A stretch of 64,000 nucleotides of DNA from Butyrivibrio hungatei DSM 14810 (GTDB lineage Bacteria; Bacillota; Clostridia; Lachnospirales; Lachnospiraceae), in assembly GCF_900143205.1 (NCBI RefSeq), contig NZ_FRDH01000013.1:1-64000 (forward strand), in the 5' to 3' direction. The position numbers and the translations under genes are program-made. Positions 1-8,734 of this stretch are shown here, in pieces. Within the stretch, counting starts at the first letter, position 1. Each line of letters begins with the position of its first letter. Under the pieces are notes generated by a model. That model was not told the origin of the DNA, did no database searches, and saw only the letters and a list, made by a program, of their open reading frames with translations.

Positions 1-204
<204 letters not shown>

Positions 205-365
205 AAAAGTTTGATCTGACAAAGAACTAAAGCTTGGCTTTTCGTTCTGTCCGTTATTTACTAAATCTTTGTTCTGAATAATTCTCTTGGAATTTTTCAG
301 GGTTGCATTACTGTTTATTTGTCAATGTGCTGATAATTATGAGCCTTACTAGTTGCATAAGGCAA

Positions 366-454
366 CGCAGAAGGAGGGATTTGAACCCTCGCGCCGCTAT
401 TAACGACCTGCACCCTTTCCAGGGGTGTCTCTTCAACCACTTGAGTACTTCTGC
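366..454 (-). tRNA. tRNA-Ser(GGA)
   Basis: The acceptor arms GCAGAAG and CTTCTGC pair and are followed by discriminator G, as expected for tRNA-Ser. The anticodon stem CACCC/GGGTG encloses loop CTGGAAA, giving anticodon GGA, which reads UCC and UCU. A long variable arm, typical of class II tRNA, precedes the T arm containing GGTTCAAATCC. No CCA is encoded. It lies between tRNA-Ser(TGA) and 16S in the same direction. Confidence 0.96.
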
Positions 455-508
455 AAAATAGTTGATTCACAATAATTATATTGTTGTAGCAGCGTGTTCA
501 TAATTAAG

Positions 509-594
509 CGGAGCGAAAGGGATTCGAACCCTTGTGGCGTTGCCGCCAAACGGTTTTCAAGACCGCCTCGTTATGACCGCTTCGATATCGCTCC
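509..594 (-). tRNA. tRNA-Ser(TGA)
   Basis: The acceptor arms GGAGCGA and TCGCTCC pair, with discriminator G. The anticodon loop CTTGAAA in the stem CGGT/ACCG gives anticodon TGA, reading UCA. A long variable arm and a T arm with GGTTCGAATCC are present. No CCA is encoded. It is the first gene after the strong promoter at 670-698 and is followed by tRNA-Ser(GGA) and 16S. Confidence 0.96.
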
Positions 595-669
595 GAGTTG
601 TCTTATTAAGTTTCAATAAGAACTAGCTGTGCTTGAGAAGTTTTTTGTTCTCGCCGCAGCGCAAGAATT

Positions 670-698
670 ATATTAACAAAGGGTGAGCCCTATGTCAA
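670..698 (-). promoter_or_regulatory. Strong sigma-A promoter for tRNA-Ser / 16S transcription
   Basis: On the minus strand there is TTGACA (693-698), a 17-nt spacer, then TAATAT (670-675). A/T-tract sequence resembling an UP element lies just upstream (about 700-745). It stands 76 nt before tRNA-Ser(TGA). No equally good promoter is visible between the tRNAs and 16S: an isolated TTGACA at 319-324 lacks a -10 at proper spacing. This promoter therefore probably serves both tRNAs and the rRNA. Confidence 0.8.
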
Positions 699-753
699 CA
701 ACTATTTTCAACTTTTTTCAAAAAATTTCAAAAAAATTTCAGGGCGTGAATTT

Positions 754-1260
754 TTAGACTCTTTTCTGTATGATTTTGCTGCCTTCAGGAATATCACCTT
801 TTATGACGCAACCCGCACCAATAACGGATTTGCGACCGATCCTAGTACCTCTGAGTATGGTTACGTTTGCTCCAACCCAACAATCATCAGAAATTTCGAC
901 TTTTGAGCTCAAAAACTCCTCATCAGTCTCATTTTTGAAGTTATGATCATGATCTACAATGACTAAATTGTTTCCAAATTTGCAGTTATTTCCAATCTTA
1001 ACGCTCTCTGTTGAACTGATACTTGCTCCTGTATTAAAGAAACAATGGTCACCTATCTCAATATGACCGCCATCAGCTACAAGGTATAGATTTCCTCTGT
1101 TTTGATTGTAGCTTCCAAGACTGACACTGCCTTTTTTGTAGATCTCAACATGGAGCTTATCAAAGGTCTGTATAGCTCCAGCCTTGAATTTTCCGCCAAA
1201 TCTGAGTTTTCTAAATCCCATTCCTATTGCATTTTTTAAATACATAAACGGTGATCTCAT
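754..1260 (-). CDS. Left-handed beta-helix (hexapeptide repeat) acyltransferase
   Basis: About 168 residues with hexapeptide repeats such as IEIGDH, VKIGNN and VEISDDCWVGANVTI, and the xenobiotic/sugar acetyltransferase His motif VDHDHNF around residues 102-108. Members of this family (WbbJ/CysE-like) transfer acetyl or other acyl groups from CoA to sugars. An alternative GTG start lies four codons upstream; the ATG at 1260 is preferred because GAGGG sits 5 nt before it. It directly follows a GT4 gene, so it probably O- or N-acylates a surface glycan. The C-terminus stops without the usual G-N-P-A tail, making the protein slightly short. Acceptor unknown. Confidence 0.85.
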   Translation of the reverse strand: MRSPFMYLKNAIGMGFRKLRFGGKFKAGAIQTFDKLHVEIYKKGSVSLGSYNQNRGNLYLVADGGHIEIGDHCFFNTGASISSTESVKIGNNCKFGNNLVIVDHDHNFKNETDEEFLSSKVEISDDCWVGANVTILRGTRIGRKSVIGAGCVIKGDIPEGSKIIQKRV

Positions 1261-1277
1261 AAAGTCCCTCACATTCT

Positions 1278-2390
1278 TTATTTCAAGATTTCCTCGTACA
1301 CTCTTTCAAGCCTTTCCACATGGGCATCAAATCCAAAACGTTCTCTGGCGATAGACAAACTAGCCTTAGAAGCCGCTTCGTACTTAGATCTATCTTTTAA
1401 CAGATCTGCAATAGCTGATCCTATAGCCTTAGTATCTCCTGCCTTAGACAACTTTCCGCTGACGCCCTCATCCACCAGCTGTGGAATGCCGCCAACTTCT
1501 GTTGATACGATAGGAAGCCCATAGCCCATAGCATCCAAGATGGACATTGGAAGCCCCTCCTGATATGAAGGTAACATGAAAAGAGCTGCCTCCCTAAGGA
1601 ACTTGTCCTTATCTGCGCCGCGAACCCATCCTGGAAAAGAGATTTTTTCTCTATTAGATTTTGAAGCTCCATATACAGCCTCTTTTATGGCCTTTTCATC
1701 TGCTTCAGAGCCACTTCCACAGAATATAAACTTGATATCAGGATCTTTTGACTGCGCCTCTTTTACAATATCAGCAAAGTCATATCCGCCCTTACGCTGC
1801 CCAAGCTCTCCCAGGAAAAGAACCTTCTTGTCTGCAAAACGCTTGTCTACTAATGGTTCTACTTCATCCTCCTTAAGAGGCTTGGAGTAGTTCTCGATAA
1901 CGGCCATCTTATCCACAGAAACAACTTCAGACATGGTAGTTTTCCACTCTTCTGATAGCACGATTATCCTGTCGAATTTGCCGTATATCTTCTTGATAGT
2001 AGATTTCTTTTTATCTGATGCCTCTGTGTAAAAAGACTTAAAATCTGCCCCGTGAAGGTGATCCACTACCGGAATGCCGCGTTTTTTGGCCATAAAAAGA
2101 AATGGCTGCATCCTATAAAAGCTTGCACCAAAGGAAGTATGCATATGAACCAGTTCAGGCTTAAACTCTTTTAAAACCTTTGAAAACTCTGCATATCCCT
2201 TAAGAGCCTTAGTAAGCTTTTTAAGTTTTGAGCCATTACAATAAGATTCCACATAACGTATATCGTAGTCCTGCTCCAGGACGCTTCCGTAATAGCCGCT
2301 AGTAACCGCTGCTATCCCGCCCTGCACGTCCGGCTGCTGAACGATCATACATATTCTCTTTTTGTTGCTATCTAAAGTGTTCATCCCCAT
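1278..2390 (-). CDS. GT4-family glycosyltransferase
   Basis: A 370-residue GT-B enzyme. The N-terminal domain begins with KRICMIVQQPDVQGGIAAV and includes HMHTSFGASF and DHLHGADF. The C-terminal nucleotide-sugar domain has VLFLGELGQRKGGYDF and the donor motif EGLPMSILDAMGYGLPIVS (around residues 278-296); the second acidic residue of the usual E-x7-E is Asp here. It should move a sugar from an NDP-sugar to a growing glycan at the cytoplasmic face. It starts 13 nt after ispD and ends just before the acyltransferase, so the three genes look co-transcribed. Two ATGs lie two codons apart at the start, neither with a strong ribosome site. Donor and acceptor are not predictable. Confidence 0.9.
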   Translation of the reverse strand: MGMNTLDSNKKRICMIVQQPDVQGGIAAVTSGYYGSVLEQDYDIRYVESYCNGSKLKKLTKALKGYAEFSKVLKEFKPELVHMHTSFGASFYRMQPFLFMAKKRGIPVVDHLHGADFKSFYTEASDKKKSTIKKIYGKFDRIIVLSEEWKTTMSEVVSVDKMAVIENYSKPLKEDEVEPLVDKRFADKKVLFLGELGQRKGGYDFADIVKEAQSKDPDIKFIFCGSGSEADEKAIKEAVYGASKSNREKISFPGWVRGADKDKFLREAALFMLPSYQEGLPMSILDAMGYGLPIVSTEVGGIPQLVDEGVSGKLSKAGDTKAIGSAIADLLKDRSKYEAASKASLSIARERFGFDAHVERLERVYEEILK

Positions 2391-2403
2391 CGCACCATGC
2401 AGC

Positions 2404-3111
2404 TCACATATTTTTAAGAATAGCTTCTGCTGCAGGAATATCCTCCGGTGTAGTGATCTTTATATTAGTATAGGAGCCCTCAACAAGCTTAACCTTTTTA
2501 TCCGAAAAATACTCTACAACCATTGCATCATCAGTAATATTGATACCCTTTTCAATAAGCTCGCCTTCTTCGCGGTCAAGCCTCTGATAGAGGTCCAGGA
2601 TCATTTTATAAGAAAAGATCTGTGGAGTCTGAATGAGCCACGTCTTATCCCTGTCAGGTGTCATGCTGGCAAAGCCCTTGTCATCTGCAATCTTGATGGT
2701 ATCCTTAACAGGCATGCCAATTACACAGGCACCATACTCCTTAACCGCATGAAGTCCCCTAAGAATAATATCCTCTGTCACAAAAGGTCTAGCACCATCA
2801 TGTATAAATGCATAGTCACAATCAGGAGCTGCTGCCTGTAACCCCAGTCTCACACTGTGATATCTCGCAAGTCCGCCCTCAACTATTGCAGTAACCTTTT
2901 GAAAGCCAAACTTCTCCACGATCTCACTTCTTACGAAGTCTATATCTCCTCTAGACACAACTAAAACAATATCATCAATAACACTCTCTTCAAAAGCTTT
3001 TAAAGAGTAATAGATCAGCGGCTTTCCACCAATCTCCATATACTGCTTCTTAACATCTGACTGCATCCTACTACCACTACCTGCAGCCAACACCACCGCA
3101 ACTGTTTTCAT
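2404..3111 (-). CDS. ispD: 2-C-methyl-D-erythritol 4-phosphate cytidylyltransferase (IspD)
   Basis: A 235-residue nucleotidyltransferase fold protein that forms CDP-methylerythritol in the non-mevalonate isoprenoid pathway. The N-terminal CTP-binding loop LAAGSGSRM (8-16) with KKQ at 21-23, IHDGARPF near 104-111, TPQIF, and TDDAMVVEYF near 195 match IspD. A TarI-type ribitol-5-phosphate cytidylyltransferase is the main alternative, and the GT4/acyltransferase neighbours leave that open. A second, more divergent homologue lies at 48353-49066. GGAG stands 6 nt before the ATG. The gene is preceded by the long hairpin repeat at 3282-3448. Confidence 0.82.
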   Translation of the reverse strand: MKTVAVVLAAGSGSRMQSDVKKQYMEIGGKPLIYYSLKAFEESVIDDIVLVVSRGDIDFVRSEIVEKFGFQKVTAIVEGGLARYHSVRLGLQAAAPDCDYAFIHDGARPFVTEDIILRGLHAVKEYGACVIGMPVKDTIKIADDKGFASMTPDRDKTWLIQTPQIFSYKMILDLYQRLDREEGELIEKGINITDDAMVVEYFSDKKVKLVEGSYTNIKITTPEDIPAAEAILKNM

Positions 3112-3281
3112 GCCTTACTCCTATAGTTATCCACTATATATTAGCTTCTATATGCTCTTATCCACATATATTTCTACTCATACACACCATTTCTCATGTG
3201 CATTTTATTTATACATACTTATACCATATCAATTTTCTGCTTACTCATGCGCATTTATACACATTCGTTTTCATGATGTAA
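3112..3281. other. Intergenic spacer upstream of ispD
   Basis: AT-rich, no ORF of note. Two partly similar stretches (around 3192-3216 and 3244-3263, both containing CTCATG-GCATTT followed by TATACA) look like a degenerate direct repeat. TATA-rich segments could hold the ispD promoter, but I see no convincing -35/-10 pair. The rest of this 332-nt gap is the hairpin repeat at 3282-3448. Confidence 0.4.
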
Positions 3282-3448
3282 GTTGAAAAAGGTTCATTAT
3301 AATGTGCGTTTACAAGCAATTTCAGGGCATCTGTGCTCGTCGTTACTTATGTCCTGTTTTTCAAGGACATTAGTAACGTGACGAAGCACAGCTGAGCGAA
3401 AGCGTCCCTGAAATGATTGTAAACCACTTATAATAAACGTTTTTCAAC
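3282..3448 (+). repeat. Long imperfect hairpin repeat, copy A
   Basis: About 167 nt fold back on themselves: the outer arms starting GTTGAAAAA (3282) and ending TTTTTCAAC (3448) pair through a middle stem (ATTTCAGGG 3319-3327 with CCCTGAAAT 3406-3414) to the apex ATGTCCT/AGGACAT. The 3' arm has an unpaired purine-rich bulge with GAGCGAAAGCGTCC (3394-3407) opposite only three bases (CAT, 3328-3330). The same bulge motif occurs in copies B and C, whose stems have different sequences. The right edge includes the stop codon of tsaD. It may also act as the terminator of the tsaD operon. Confidence 0.85.
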
Positions 3449-4586
3449 GTACCCTTCCATGATACCTGCGTTCGCGGTCTCCTAGAGGAAGGTTTGGCAC
3501 TGCGTTCATGTCAAGGCCGAAACGTACTCCCTTTTGGTACTCGTAGTAAGCCGCAGCTCCGATCATTGCCGCATTGTCTGTGCAAAGAACAGGTGATGGC
3601 CTGTAAAAACTGATCTTGTTAGCCGCACACTCTTTTTCCATAAGCTCTCTAAGCCCGGAATTAGACGCAACACCTCCTGCAATCGCAAGCTTGTTGTATC
3701 CATATTCCTTGCAGGCCTTGATAGCGTGAGATACTAAGACCTCCACTACAGCCTTCTGGAATGACGCCGCAACATCAGCCTGGTCAAGCTCCTGCCCCTG
3801 CATCTTGGCCTGATTTATATAGTTAAGTACTGATGATTTTAATCCGCTAAAAGAGAAATCATACTCCGCATCGTCAATCTTAGCCTGTGGGAATGTGAAG
3901 GCATCAGGATTACCCTCTTTTGCCGCCTTGTCGATCTTTGGTCCTCCAGGATATCCAAGGCCGATTGCTCTTGCAACCTTGTCAAAGGCTTCGCCAGCTG
4001 CGTCATCCCTGGTCTGACCGATAATCTCGTACTCTCCATAGTCTTTTACAACAACAAGATGTGAATGTCCACCTGATACCACAAGGCACACAAATGGAGG
4101 CTCCAGATCCTTATTTTCAATAAAATTGGCACTAATATGCCCCTCAATGTGATGAACGCCAATTAAGGGCTTTCCAGTAGCAAATGCAATGGCCTTAGCC
4201 TCAGAAACTCCCACCAAAAGAGCTCCTACAAGACCTGGTCCATAGGTTACTGCAACCGCATCAATATCATCAAGGGTAACTCCTGCTTCAGAAAGAGCAG
4301 TCTTGATGCATCCATTCATCTTCTCAACATGCTTTCTGGATGCAATTTCCGGTACAACGCCGCCGTAAATAGTATGAAGAGCGATCTGCGAAGATATGAT
4401 ATTAGACAGAACCTCGCGGCCGTTTCTTACAACTGCTGCAGCTGTCTCATCACAAGAACTCTCAATAGCAAGGATAGTCACGTCTCCTTCTTTCTTAGAA
4501 ACAGACTCTTTGGCCTCCTCGCCCTTATTATCTTTTATAGACATGAAGATAACGCCGTCATCTTCTACGTTTTTCTTAATTTCCAT
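3444..4586 (-). CDS. tsaD: tRNA N6-adenosine threonylcarbamoyltransferase TsaD
   Basis: Transfers the threonylcarbamoyl group from TC-AMP to A37 of ANN-decoding tRNAs, with TsaB and TsaE. Family marks: [16 protein letters not shown], the metal-binding region HVEKMNGC and [20 protein letters not shown], and [10 protein letters not shown] near the C-terminus. The frame stays open upstream to a TTG at 4619, but the ATG at 4586 has GAGG about 8 nt before it and lies 10 nt after the preceding stop, so it is chosen. That start still leaves about 35 extra hydrophilic residues before the usual N-terminus. It is the last gene of an operon that also carries tsaE and tsaB. The stop lies inside the long hairpin repeat. 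Confidence 0.95.
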   Translation of the reverse strand: MEIKKNVEDDGVIFMSIKDNKGEEAKESVSKKEGDVTILAIESSCDETAAAVVRNGREVLSNIISSQIALHTIYGGVVPEIASRKHVEKMNGCIKTALSEAGVTLDDIDAVAVTYGPGLVGALLVGVSEAKAIAFATGKPLIGVHHIEGHISANFIENKDLEPPFVCLVVSGGHSHLVVVKDYGEYEIIGQTRDDAAGEAFDKVARAIGLGYPGGPKIDKAAKEGNPDAFTFPQAKIDDAEYDFSFSGLKSSVLNYINQAKMQGQELDQADVAASFQKAVVEVLVSHAIKACKEYGYNKLAIAGGVASNSGLRELMEKECAANKISFYRPSPVLCTDNAAMIGAAAYYEYQKGVRFGLDMNAVPNLPLGDRERRYHGRVR

Positions 4587-4596
4587 TACTAATTCC

Positions 4597-5487
4597 TCAG
4601 CGCTTAAGGTTACTTCCAAGTTTCTTGAGCGCCTCTGCCTCTTTTAACCTATTACTACTTGTCAAAAATTCTCTGTCATCCTTGCTGGTAAGCTGGATAA
4701 TGTCCGTTTCAAAGGACACATCGCCAGGATGGAAAAGAACCTCTATCTCATTAAAGCCCTTATCTGCCATGGTATCAGCTGCGATAGGCAAAAGTGCCTT
4801 AACATTATCATAAAACATATGTCCAGAGAGCATAACTCCCATGAACATCTTCCTCTCAAGGTTCATTCCAGCAAGCTCCTCAGCGTATTTGCGCTGATTT
4901 CTGCGGACAAGGTAATTAAGGACCATAACCTTCACAATATTAAGAAGCTTCACGTCCTTGATGTTCTTCTTGGCTTTCTGGTAAACAGAAATTTCCTCTC
5001 TAGGGAATCTGATATACGAAACCTTCAGCTCTTTTTCCTTGATGACATCCATAAGTGCGTCGAAGACCACAGGAATCATGTGATAATGCACGTGTCCGTC
5101 AATCCTGAAGCTATCACCGTTCATATATGGCTCACAGGCCTTTATCTGTGCAGCAATCTCCTTCCTTAGTTCTCTGCGGTAAAAAAGCCTTAGAACCGGA
5201 ATATAGCTTATGAAAAAAAGCTTCACAAAGCTGTCATTGAAATTCCCAAGCTTGTCAATAAGTCTTGGAACCTTGTCGCCCATTAAGGGCTTTCCTTCTA
5301 CTATATTGAGATGGACCGTTATGAGAAGTTTGCTTCTTATATCCTCAATCTCATCCATACATTCTTTTAAATATGGGCTGTTTGGCATGATACTAATGCC
5401 ATTTAACGCCCCCGTCCTGTAACAATCGATTATGTGCCTACTCTGCTCTGGAAAAAGGCCATAATCATCAGCATGATACTCTATCAC
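4597..5487 (-). CDS. YdjC/ChbG-family carbohydrate deacetylase
   Basis: About 296 residues. HADDYG at residues 5-10, HLNIVEGKP near 59-67 and DGHVHYH near 128-134 supply the metal ligands of the YdjC family, whose studied member ChbG removes an acetyl group from chito-oligosaccharides. A GTG start is used (GAGGGT upstream, overlapping the preceding stop region). It sits between an anchored protein and tsaD in an otherwise tRNA-modification operon, so its job there is unclear. Substrate may be an N-acetylated cell-wall or dietary oligosaccharide. The family call is firm and the substrate is not. Confidence 0.85.
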   Translation of the reverse strand: MIEYHADDYGLFPEQSRHIIDCYRTGALNGISIMPNSPYLKECMDEIEDIRSKLLITVHLNIVEGKPLMGDKVPRLIDKLGNFNDSFVKLFFISYIPVLRLFYRRELRKEIAAQIKACEPYMNGDSFRIDGHVHYHMIPVVFDALMDVIKEKELKVSYIRFPREEISVYQKAKKNIKDVKLLNIVKVMVLNYLVRRNQRKYAEELAGMNLERKMFMGVMLSGHMFYDNVKALLPIAADTMADKGFNEIEVLFHPGDVSFETDIIQLTSKDDREFLTSSNRLKEAEALKKLGSNLKR

Positions 5488-5493
5488 TTTTAC

Positions 5494-6075
5494 TTAACCC
5501 TCGTTGTTATCTTTTGTTATCCAGCCTAAGATCTTCCATCTGCCCTCATCGTCTTTTCTCAAAACGAACTGATAATACAGAAGGATTCTCTGGCTTCCTT
5601 TTCTCATGGTAAAAAGGCAATCAACAGAACAGATATCGCGGCCATCCTTGGTAAAGATCTCCGGATTCTTTTCTTGAACAGCATAGGCTGAAATGCCGTA
5701 GTCCTCAGCCTTTCTGCTTGAAACCTCATTCTTGATAGAAGACTGAAGATCGAACTGATTCTCCCTAAGCTCATCATCAAAGATTCCGCCCAGAACATCG
5801 ATCATCTTGGTCTCCTGCTCGTCTGTATACTCTTCCTTGTAAAGAGTCTGCATGATCTTGGCGTAGAGGTCTACAACCTTTCTAGGATTAGCAGGATAGT
5901 TCTTGCTAAGATCCGTTGTTGTGATCTCATCAACTGTTGTCAAAACATAGTTTTCCTCATCCGGAGCTTTTTTGTTCCTGGTCAAAAGAAGATAGAATCC
6001 AAGAATAATGATTGCTGCTAGCACCACTAGAACAATTGACTTTACGATCGCTGATTTTGTACCGCCCTTTTCCAT
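5494..6075 (-). CDS. Membrane-anchored extracytoplasmic protein of unknown function
   Basis: A 193-residue protein: a short positive N-terminus, one membrane helix around residues 13-32 (IVLVVLAAIIILGFYLLL), then a soluble domain of about 155 residues with no cysteine-based lipobox. The end of the domain (YYQFVLRKDDEGRWKILGW) has the alternating pattern of an NTF2/SnoaL-like fold, as in small anchored sensor or accessory proteins. That is a shape impression only. It lies 14 nt after rnz and 6 nt before the YdjC gene, so it is co-transcribed with both. I do not recognise a function. Confidence 0.7.
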   Translation of the reverse strand: MEKGGTKSAIVKSIVLVVLAAIIILGFYLLLTRNKKAPDEENYVLTTVDEITTTDLSKNYPANPRKVVDLYAKIMQTLYKEEYTDEQETKMIDVLGGIFDDELRENQFDLQSSIKNEVSSRKAEDYGISAYAVQEKNPEIFTKDGRDICSVDCLFTMRKGSQRILLYYQFVLRKDDEGRWKILGWITKDNNEG

Positions 6076-6089
6076 GTTCCCCTCACTTT

Positions 6090-7016
6090 CTAGTCTTCAA
6101 AACGTAGTTCAACACTTCGTCCATCTTTGGCTGCCACTGTATTTGCAAAGATCTTCTTGGTCTCTTGCATGAATTCTGCAGGATTAACAAGTGATGGGCT
6201 GTAGTGAGTAAGCCACATCTCTTTTACCTCTGCACTCTTTGCCATCTTGGCTGCCTCATAGAATGTCATGTGCTTGTATTCTCTAGCCTTGGCAATCTTG
6301 TCTGGCTCGCCATACATACCTTCACATATGAAAAGATCTGAGCCTGCCGCATTAGCTACAATGCTGTCTGTAGGTCTTGTATCCGTAACATAAGTAAGCT
6401 TGATGCCCTTTCTGGCTTCACCAAGAACCATGTCTGGTGTGAATACCCTTCCATCCTCTGTTGTAACTTCAGCACCCTTCTGAAGGCTATTCCAATATCT
6501 TCTGTCGATACCTGCTGCCTGTGCCGCTTCTACATTGAACTTGCCCTGTCTCTTAAGGGACATGCTGTAGCCATAGCAGGTAATGTTGTGATTAACTCTA
6601 AATGCTTTGATGCTAAATCCCGGCATATTCTCAGGATCTGGCTCGAATTCTACTTCAGGTTCCGTAAGCTCTTTGAACTTTATCTCAAATGGAAGCTCCG
6701 GAGCGATAACTCTAAGGGAATTAACTACCTTTTCAAGCCCCTTTGGTCCAATCATCAAAAGAGGTTCTGTCCTCTCTGCATTCCCCATAGTAAGAAGGAG
6801 TCCAGGAAGGCCGCTGATGTGATCTGCGTGATAATGAGTAAAGCAGATAATATCAATTGGCTTTGCGCTTATTCCCTTCTTTTTCATGGCAATCTGCGTA
6901 GCTTCGCCACAATCGATCAGCACGCACTTGCCGTTGTATCTCACATTCAAAGAAGTGAGAAAACGATTTGGAAGAGGCATCATTCCGCCAGTTCCAAGCA
7001 AACATACATCTATCAT
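6090..7016 (-). CDS. rnz: Ribonuclease Z (tRNA 3' endonuclease)
   Basis: A 308-residue metallo-beta-lactamase fold enzyme that removes 3' trailers from pre-tRNAs. Metal motif HYHADH at residues 61-66 followed by SGLPGLL, FRVNHNITCYGY (exosite/His), YVTDTRPT (Asp ligand) and LTHYSPS (last His) are all present. This matters here because the two tRNA-Ser genes in the window encode no CCA, the usual substrate type for RNase Z. It lies between tsaB-rimI (gap 3 nt) and the anchored protein, inside a t6A operon. Confidence 0.93.
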   Translation of the reverse strand: MIDVCLLGTGGMMPLPNRFLTSLNVRYNGKCVLIDCGEATQIAMKKKGISAKPIDIICFTHYHADHISGLPGLLLTMGNAERTEPLLMIGPKGLEKVVNSLRVIAPELPFEIKFKELTEPEVEFEPDPENMPGFSIKAFRVNHNITCYGYSMSLKRQGKFNVEAAQAAGIDRRYWNSLQKGAEVTTEDGRVFTPDMVLGEARKGIKLTYVTDTRPTDSIVANAAGSDLFICEGMYGEPDKIAKAREYKHMTFYEAAKMAKSAEVKEMWLTHYSPSLVNPAEFMQETKKIFANTVAAKDGRSVELRFED

Positions 7017-7019
7017 AAA

Positions 7020-8234
7020 TTATTTCCTTTTCCAATATATAACAGCATCGTCCTTGGGCTCGTCGTAGAAGCCAGGTCTAACTCCCTCGCTGACAAATCC
7101 AAGTCTCTCATAAAGAGCTATGGCAGGTGCATTAGCTGCTCTAACTTCCAGAGTATAGCTCTCAATTCCAATGCCCTTGCCCCTTTCAAGGAGCTGCCTT
7201 AACATCTTGTAGGCCACGCCCTCTCTTCTGGTGTCAGGAGAAACCGACACATTTGTGATCTCGCCTTCGCCTGATATATTCTGAACTCCGCAAAGTCCCA
7301 CGATCCTACCTGCCTTTTCAGCAACAAGGTAGATGGTATCGTCTCTTGTAAGGGCATCCAGGAGCTGTTTCTTGTTCCACGCCTCTTTTCCCAGATTCAT
7401 CTGCTCTAGATTGTAGGCATCATCAATGTCCTCTGCAGTCATCTCGCGAACTCTGATGATTCCAGGAGCTGCATTTCTAGCCTTGTCAGGCTTAGCCTCA
7501 GTATTCTTACCTTCCTTGGCTTCGCGCTCAGCCTGTGAAAGCCTTAAGTAATCAGGTGCAAAATCATCCCCAGATATCATGCGGCCTTCCTCAGCATACA
7601 CTGCTGCAAGAGCAGAAAGAGCTGCTGCATTTTGTCTGTTCTGGTGAAGTTGTGCTATAGAATAAGGAACTTTGATGAGCTCCTCAAGCTTGTCATGATA
7701 AACTGGAACGCCATCCCCCAAAAGAACTACTGGCTTGCCAATCTTATTGATCTCATCCGCGATATTCTCTACGGATGTAGCAAACTGCTCATGGAGAACC
7801 ATCATGTCAAAGGTCCTCTCAAGGCTCTTTCCCTCAGGTGTCTTGGGCACAAAGGTATAAAGACCTGTGTACACCTGATTCCTTCTGGCGTCCATCATAG
7901 GACAGATGATCTTCTCAATTCCATATAAGTTATAAGCAATTCCATCAACAGTAGGGACTGGAATGATGGGCTTATTAAGGGCAAGAGCAAGACCTTTGGC
8001 GGTCGCGCTTCCGATCCTGAGTCCGGTAAAAGAGCCAGGGCCCATAGCCACAGCTATTGCATCAATGGTAGAAAGGTCAAGATTGATCTTTTTTGCCATA
8101 TCATCAAGCATAGGCATCAAAATTTCTGAGTGTGTAGTTTTGTACTGTATCGAGAACTGTGAGACAAGCATATCGCCATCAGTAATGGCTACAGCGCCCA
8201 CAAGTCCCGATGTATCAATTGATAAAATCTTCAT
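7020..8234 (-). CDS. tsaB-rimI: TsaB-RimI fusion: t6A factor plus ribosomal-protein N-acetyltransferase
   Basis: A 404-residue two-domain protein. Residues 1 to about 230 are TsaB (ILSIDTSGLVGAVAI, THSEILMPM, AMGPGSFTGLRIG), the inactive paralogue that scaffolds TsaD and TsaE. A charged linker (AEREAKEGKNTEAKPDKARN) leads to a GNAT domain from about residue 258 with the acetyl-CoA loop RREGVAYKML and the RimI end ALYERLGFVSEGVRPGFY; RimI acetylates the N-terminal Ala of ribosomal protein S18. In most bacteria these are separate adjacent genes. No frameshift or internal stop is involved. tsaE lies 12 nt upstream and rnz 3 nt downstream. Confidence 0.93.
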   Translation of the reverse strand: MKILSIDTSGLVGAVAITDGDMLVSQFSIQYKTTHSEILMPMLDDMAKKINLDLSTIDAIAVAMGPGSFTGLRIGSATAKGLALALNKPIIPVPTVDGIAYNLYGIEKIICPMMDARRNQVYTGLYTFVPKTPEGKSLERTFDMMVLHEQFATSVENIADEINKIGKPVVLLGDGVPVYHDKLEELIKVPYSIAQLHQNRQNAAALSALAAVYAEEGRMISGDDFAPDYLRLSQAEREAKEGKNTEAKPDKARNAAPGIIRVREMTAEDIDDAYNLEQMNLGKEAWNKKQLLDALTRDDTIYLVAEKAGRIVGLCGVQNISGEGEITNVSVSPDTRREGVAYKMLRQLLERGKGIGIESYTLEVRAANAPAIALYERLGFVSEGVRPGFYDEPKDDAVIYWKRK

Positions 8235-8246
8235 TGTATTCTCACA

Positions 8247-8684
8247 TCATTTCTTGGTCATTGTAATAAGTCGATAGTCAAAGCCCTTTTCAAGGTTCTT
8301 TTCAATAACTATCTCTGTATAATGTTCAGGCAGGATCTCTTCTATTAAATTGGCCCACTCGATAAAACAGATGCCATCGCCATAAAAATAGTCCTCATAG
8401 CCGATCTCATCCATCTCACTGACGTCGCCAATCCTGTATACATCAAAATGATAAAATGGAAGCCTTCCGCCATCGTGTACCTGAACTATGGTAAAAGTCG
8501 GACTGCTGACAGGGCCATCTATTCCAAGTCCCTTAGCAACTCCCTGGGTCAGCACTGTCTTGCCAACTCCAAGGTCGCCCACAAGAGTGTACACCATTCC
8601 AGGAGTAGCGCTCTCACCTATTCTCTTTCCGACTTCAAAAGTTTCCTCCGCACTGAAGGTCTCGAGTTTAGTAACAATTCCCAT
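8247..8684 (-). CDS. tsaE: tRNA threonylcarbamoyladenosine biosynthesis ATPase TsaE
   Basis: About 145 residues with a P-loop GDLGVGKTVLTQG, the SSPTFTIVQVH segment, YHFDVYRIG and EWANLIEEILP, all standard for TsaE, the ATPase that resets the TsaBD complex. The frame continues to a codon at 8729, but the ATG at 8684 is preferred because GAGGA sits 5 nt before it. It is the first gene of the tsaE/tsaB-rimI/rnz/.../tsaD run. The terminator at 8735-8765 separates it from ribU, so its promoter must overlap that short gap or it depends on read-through. Confidence 0.93.
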   Translation of the reverse strand: MGIVTKLETFSAEETFEVGKRIGESATPGMVYTLVGDLGVGKTVLTQGVAKGLGIDGPVSSPTFTIVQVHDGGRLPFYHFDVYRIGDVSEMDEIGYEDYFYGDGICFIEWANLIEEILPEHYTEIVIEKNLEKGFDYRLITMTKK

Positions 8685-8734
8685 ATCTTCCTCGCAAAAA
8701 GTCATAATAATCCACTTGTAGTATATCACAAAAA

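Noticed and set aside
319..324. TTGACA as a separate 16S promoter
   Set aside because: No -10 hexamer occurs 15-19 nt downstream on the minus strand.
1576..1890. Plus-strand ORF opposite the GT4 gene
   Set aside because: It lies wholly within a well-supported gene, has no ribosome site and no recognisable domain.
3282..3448. Plain rho-independent terminator for tsaD
   Set aside because: The structure is far longer than a terminator, lacks a T run on the minus strand after a compact stem, and shares a specific bulge with two other copies; termination may be a side effect only.
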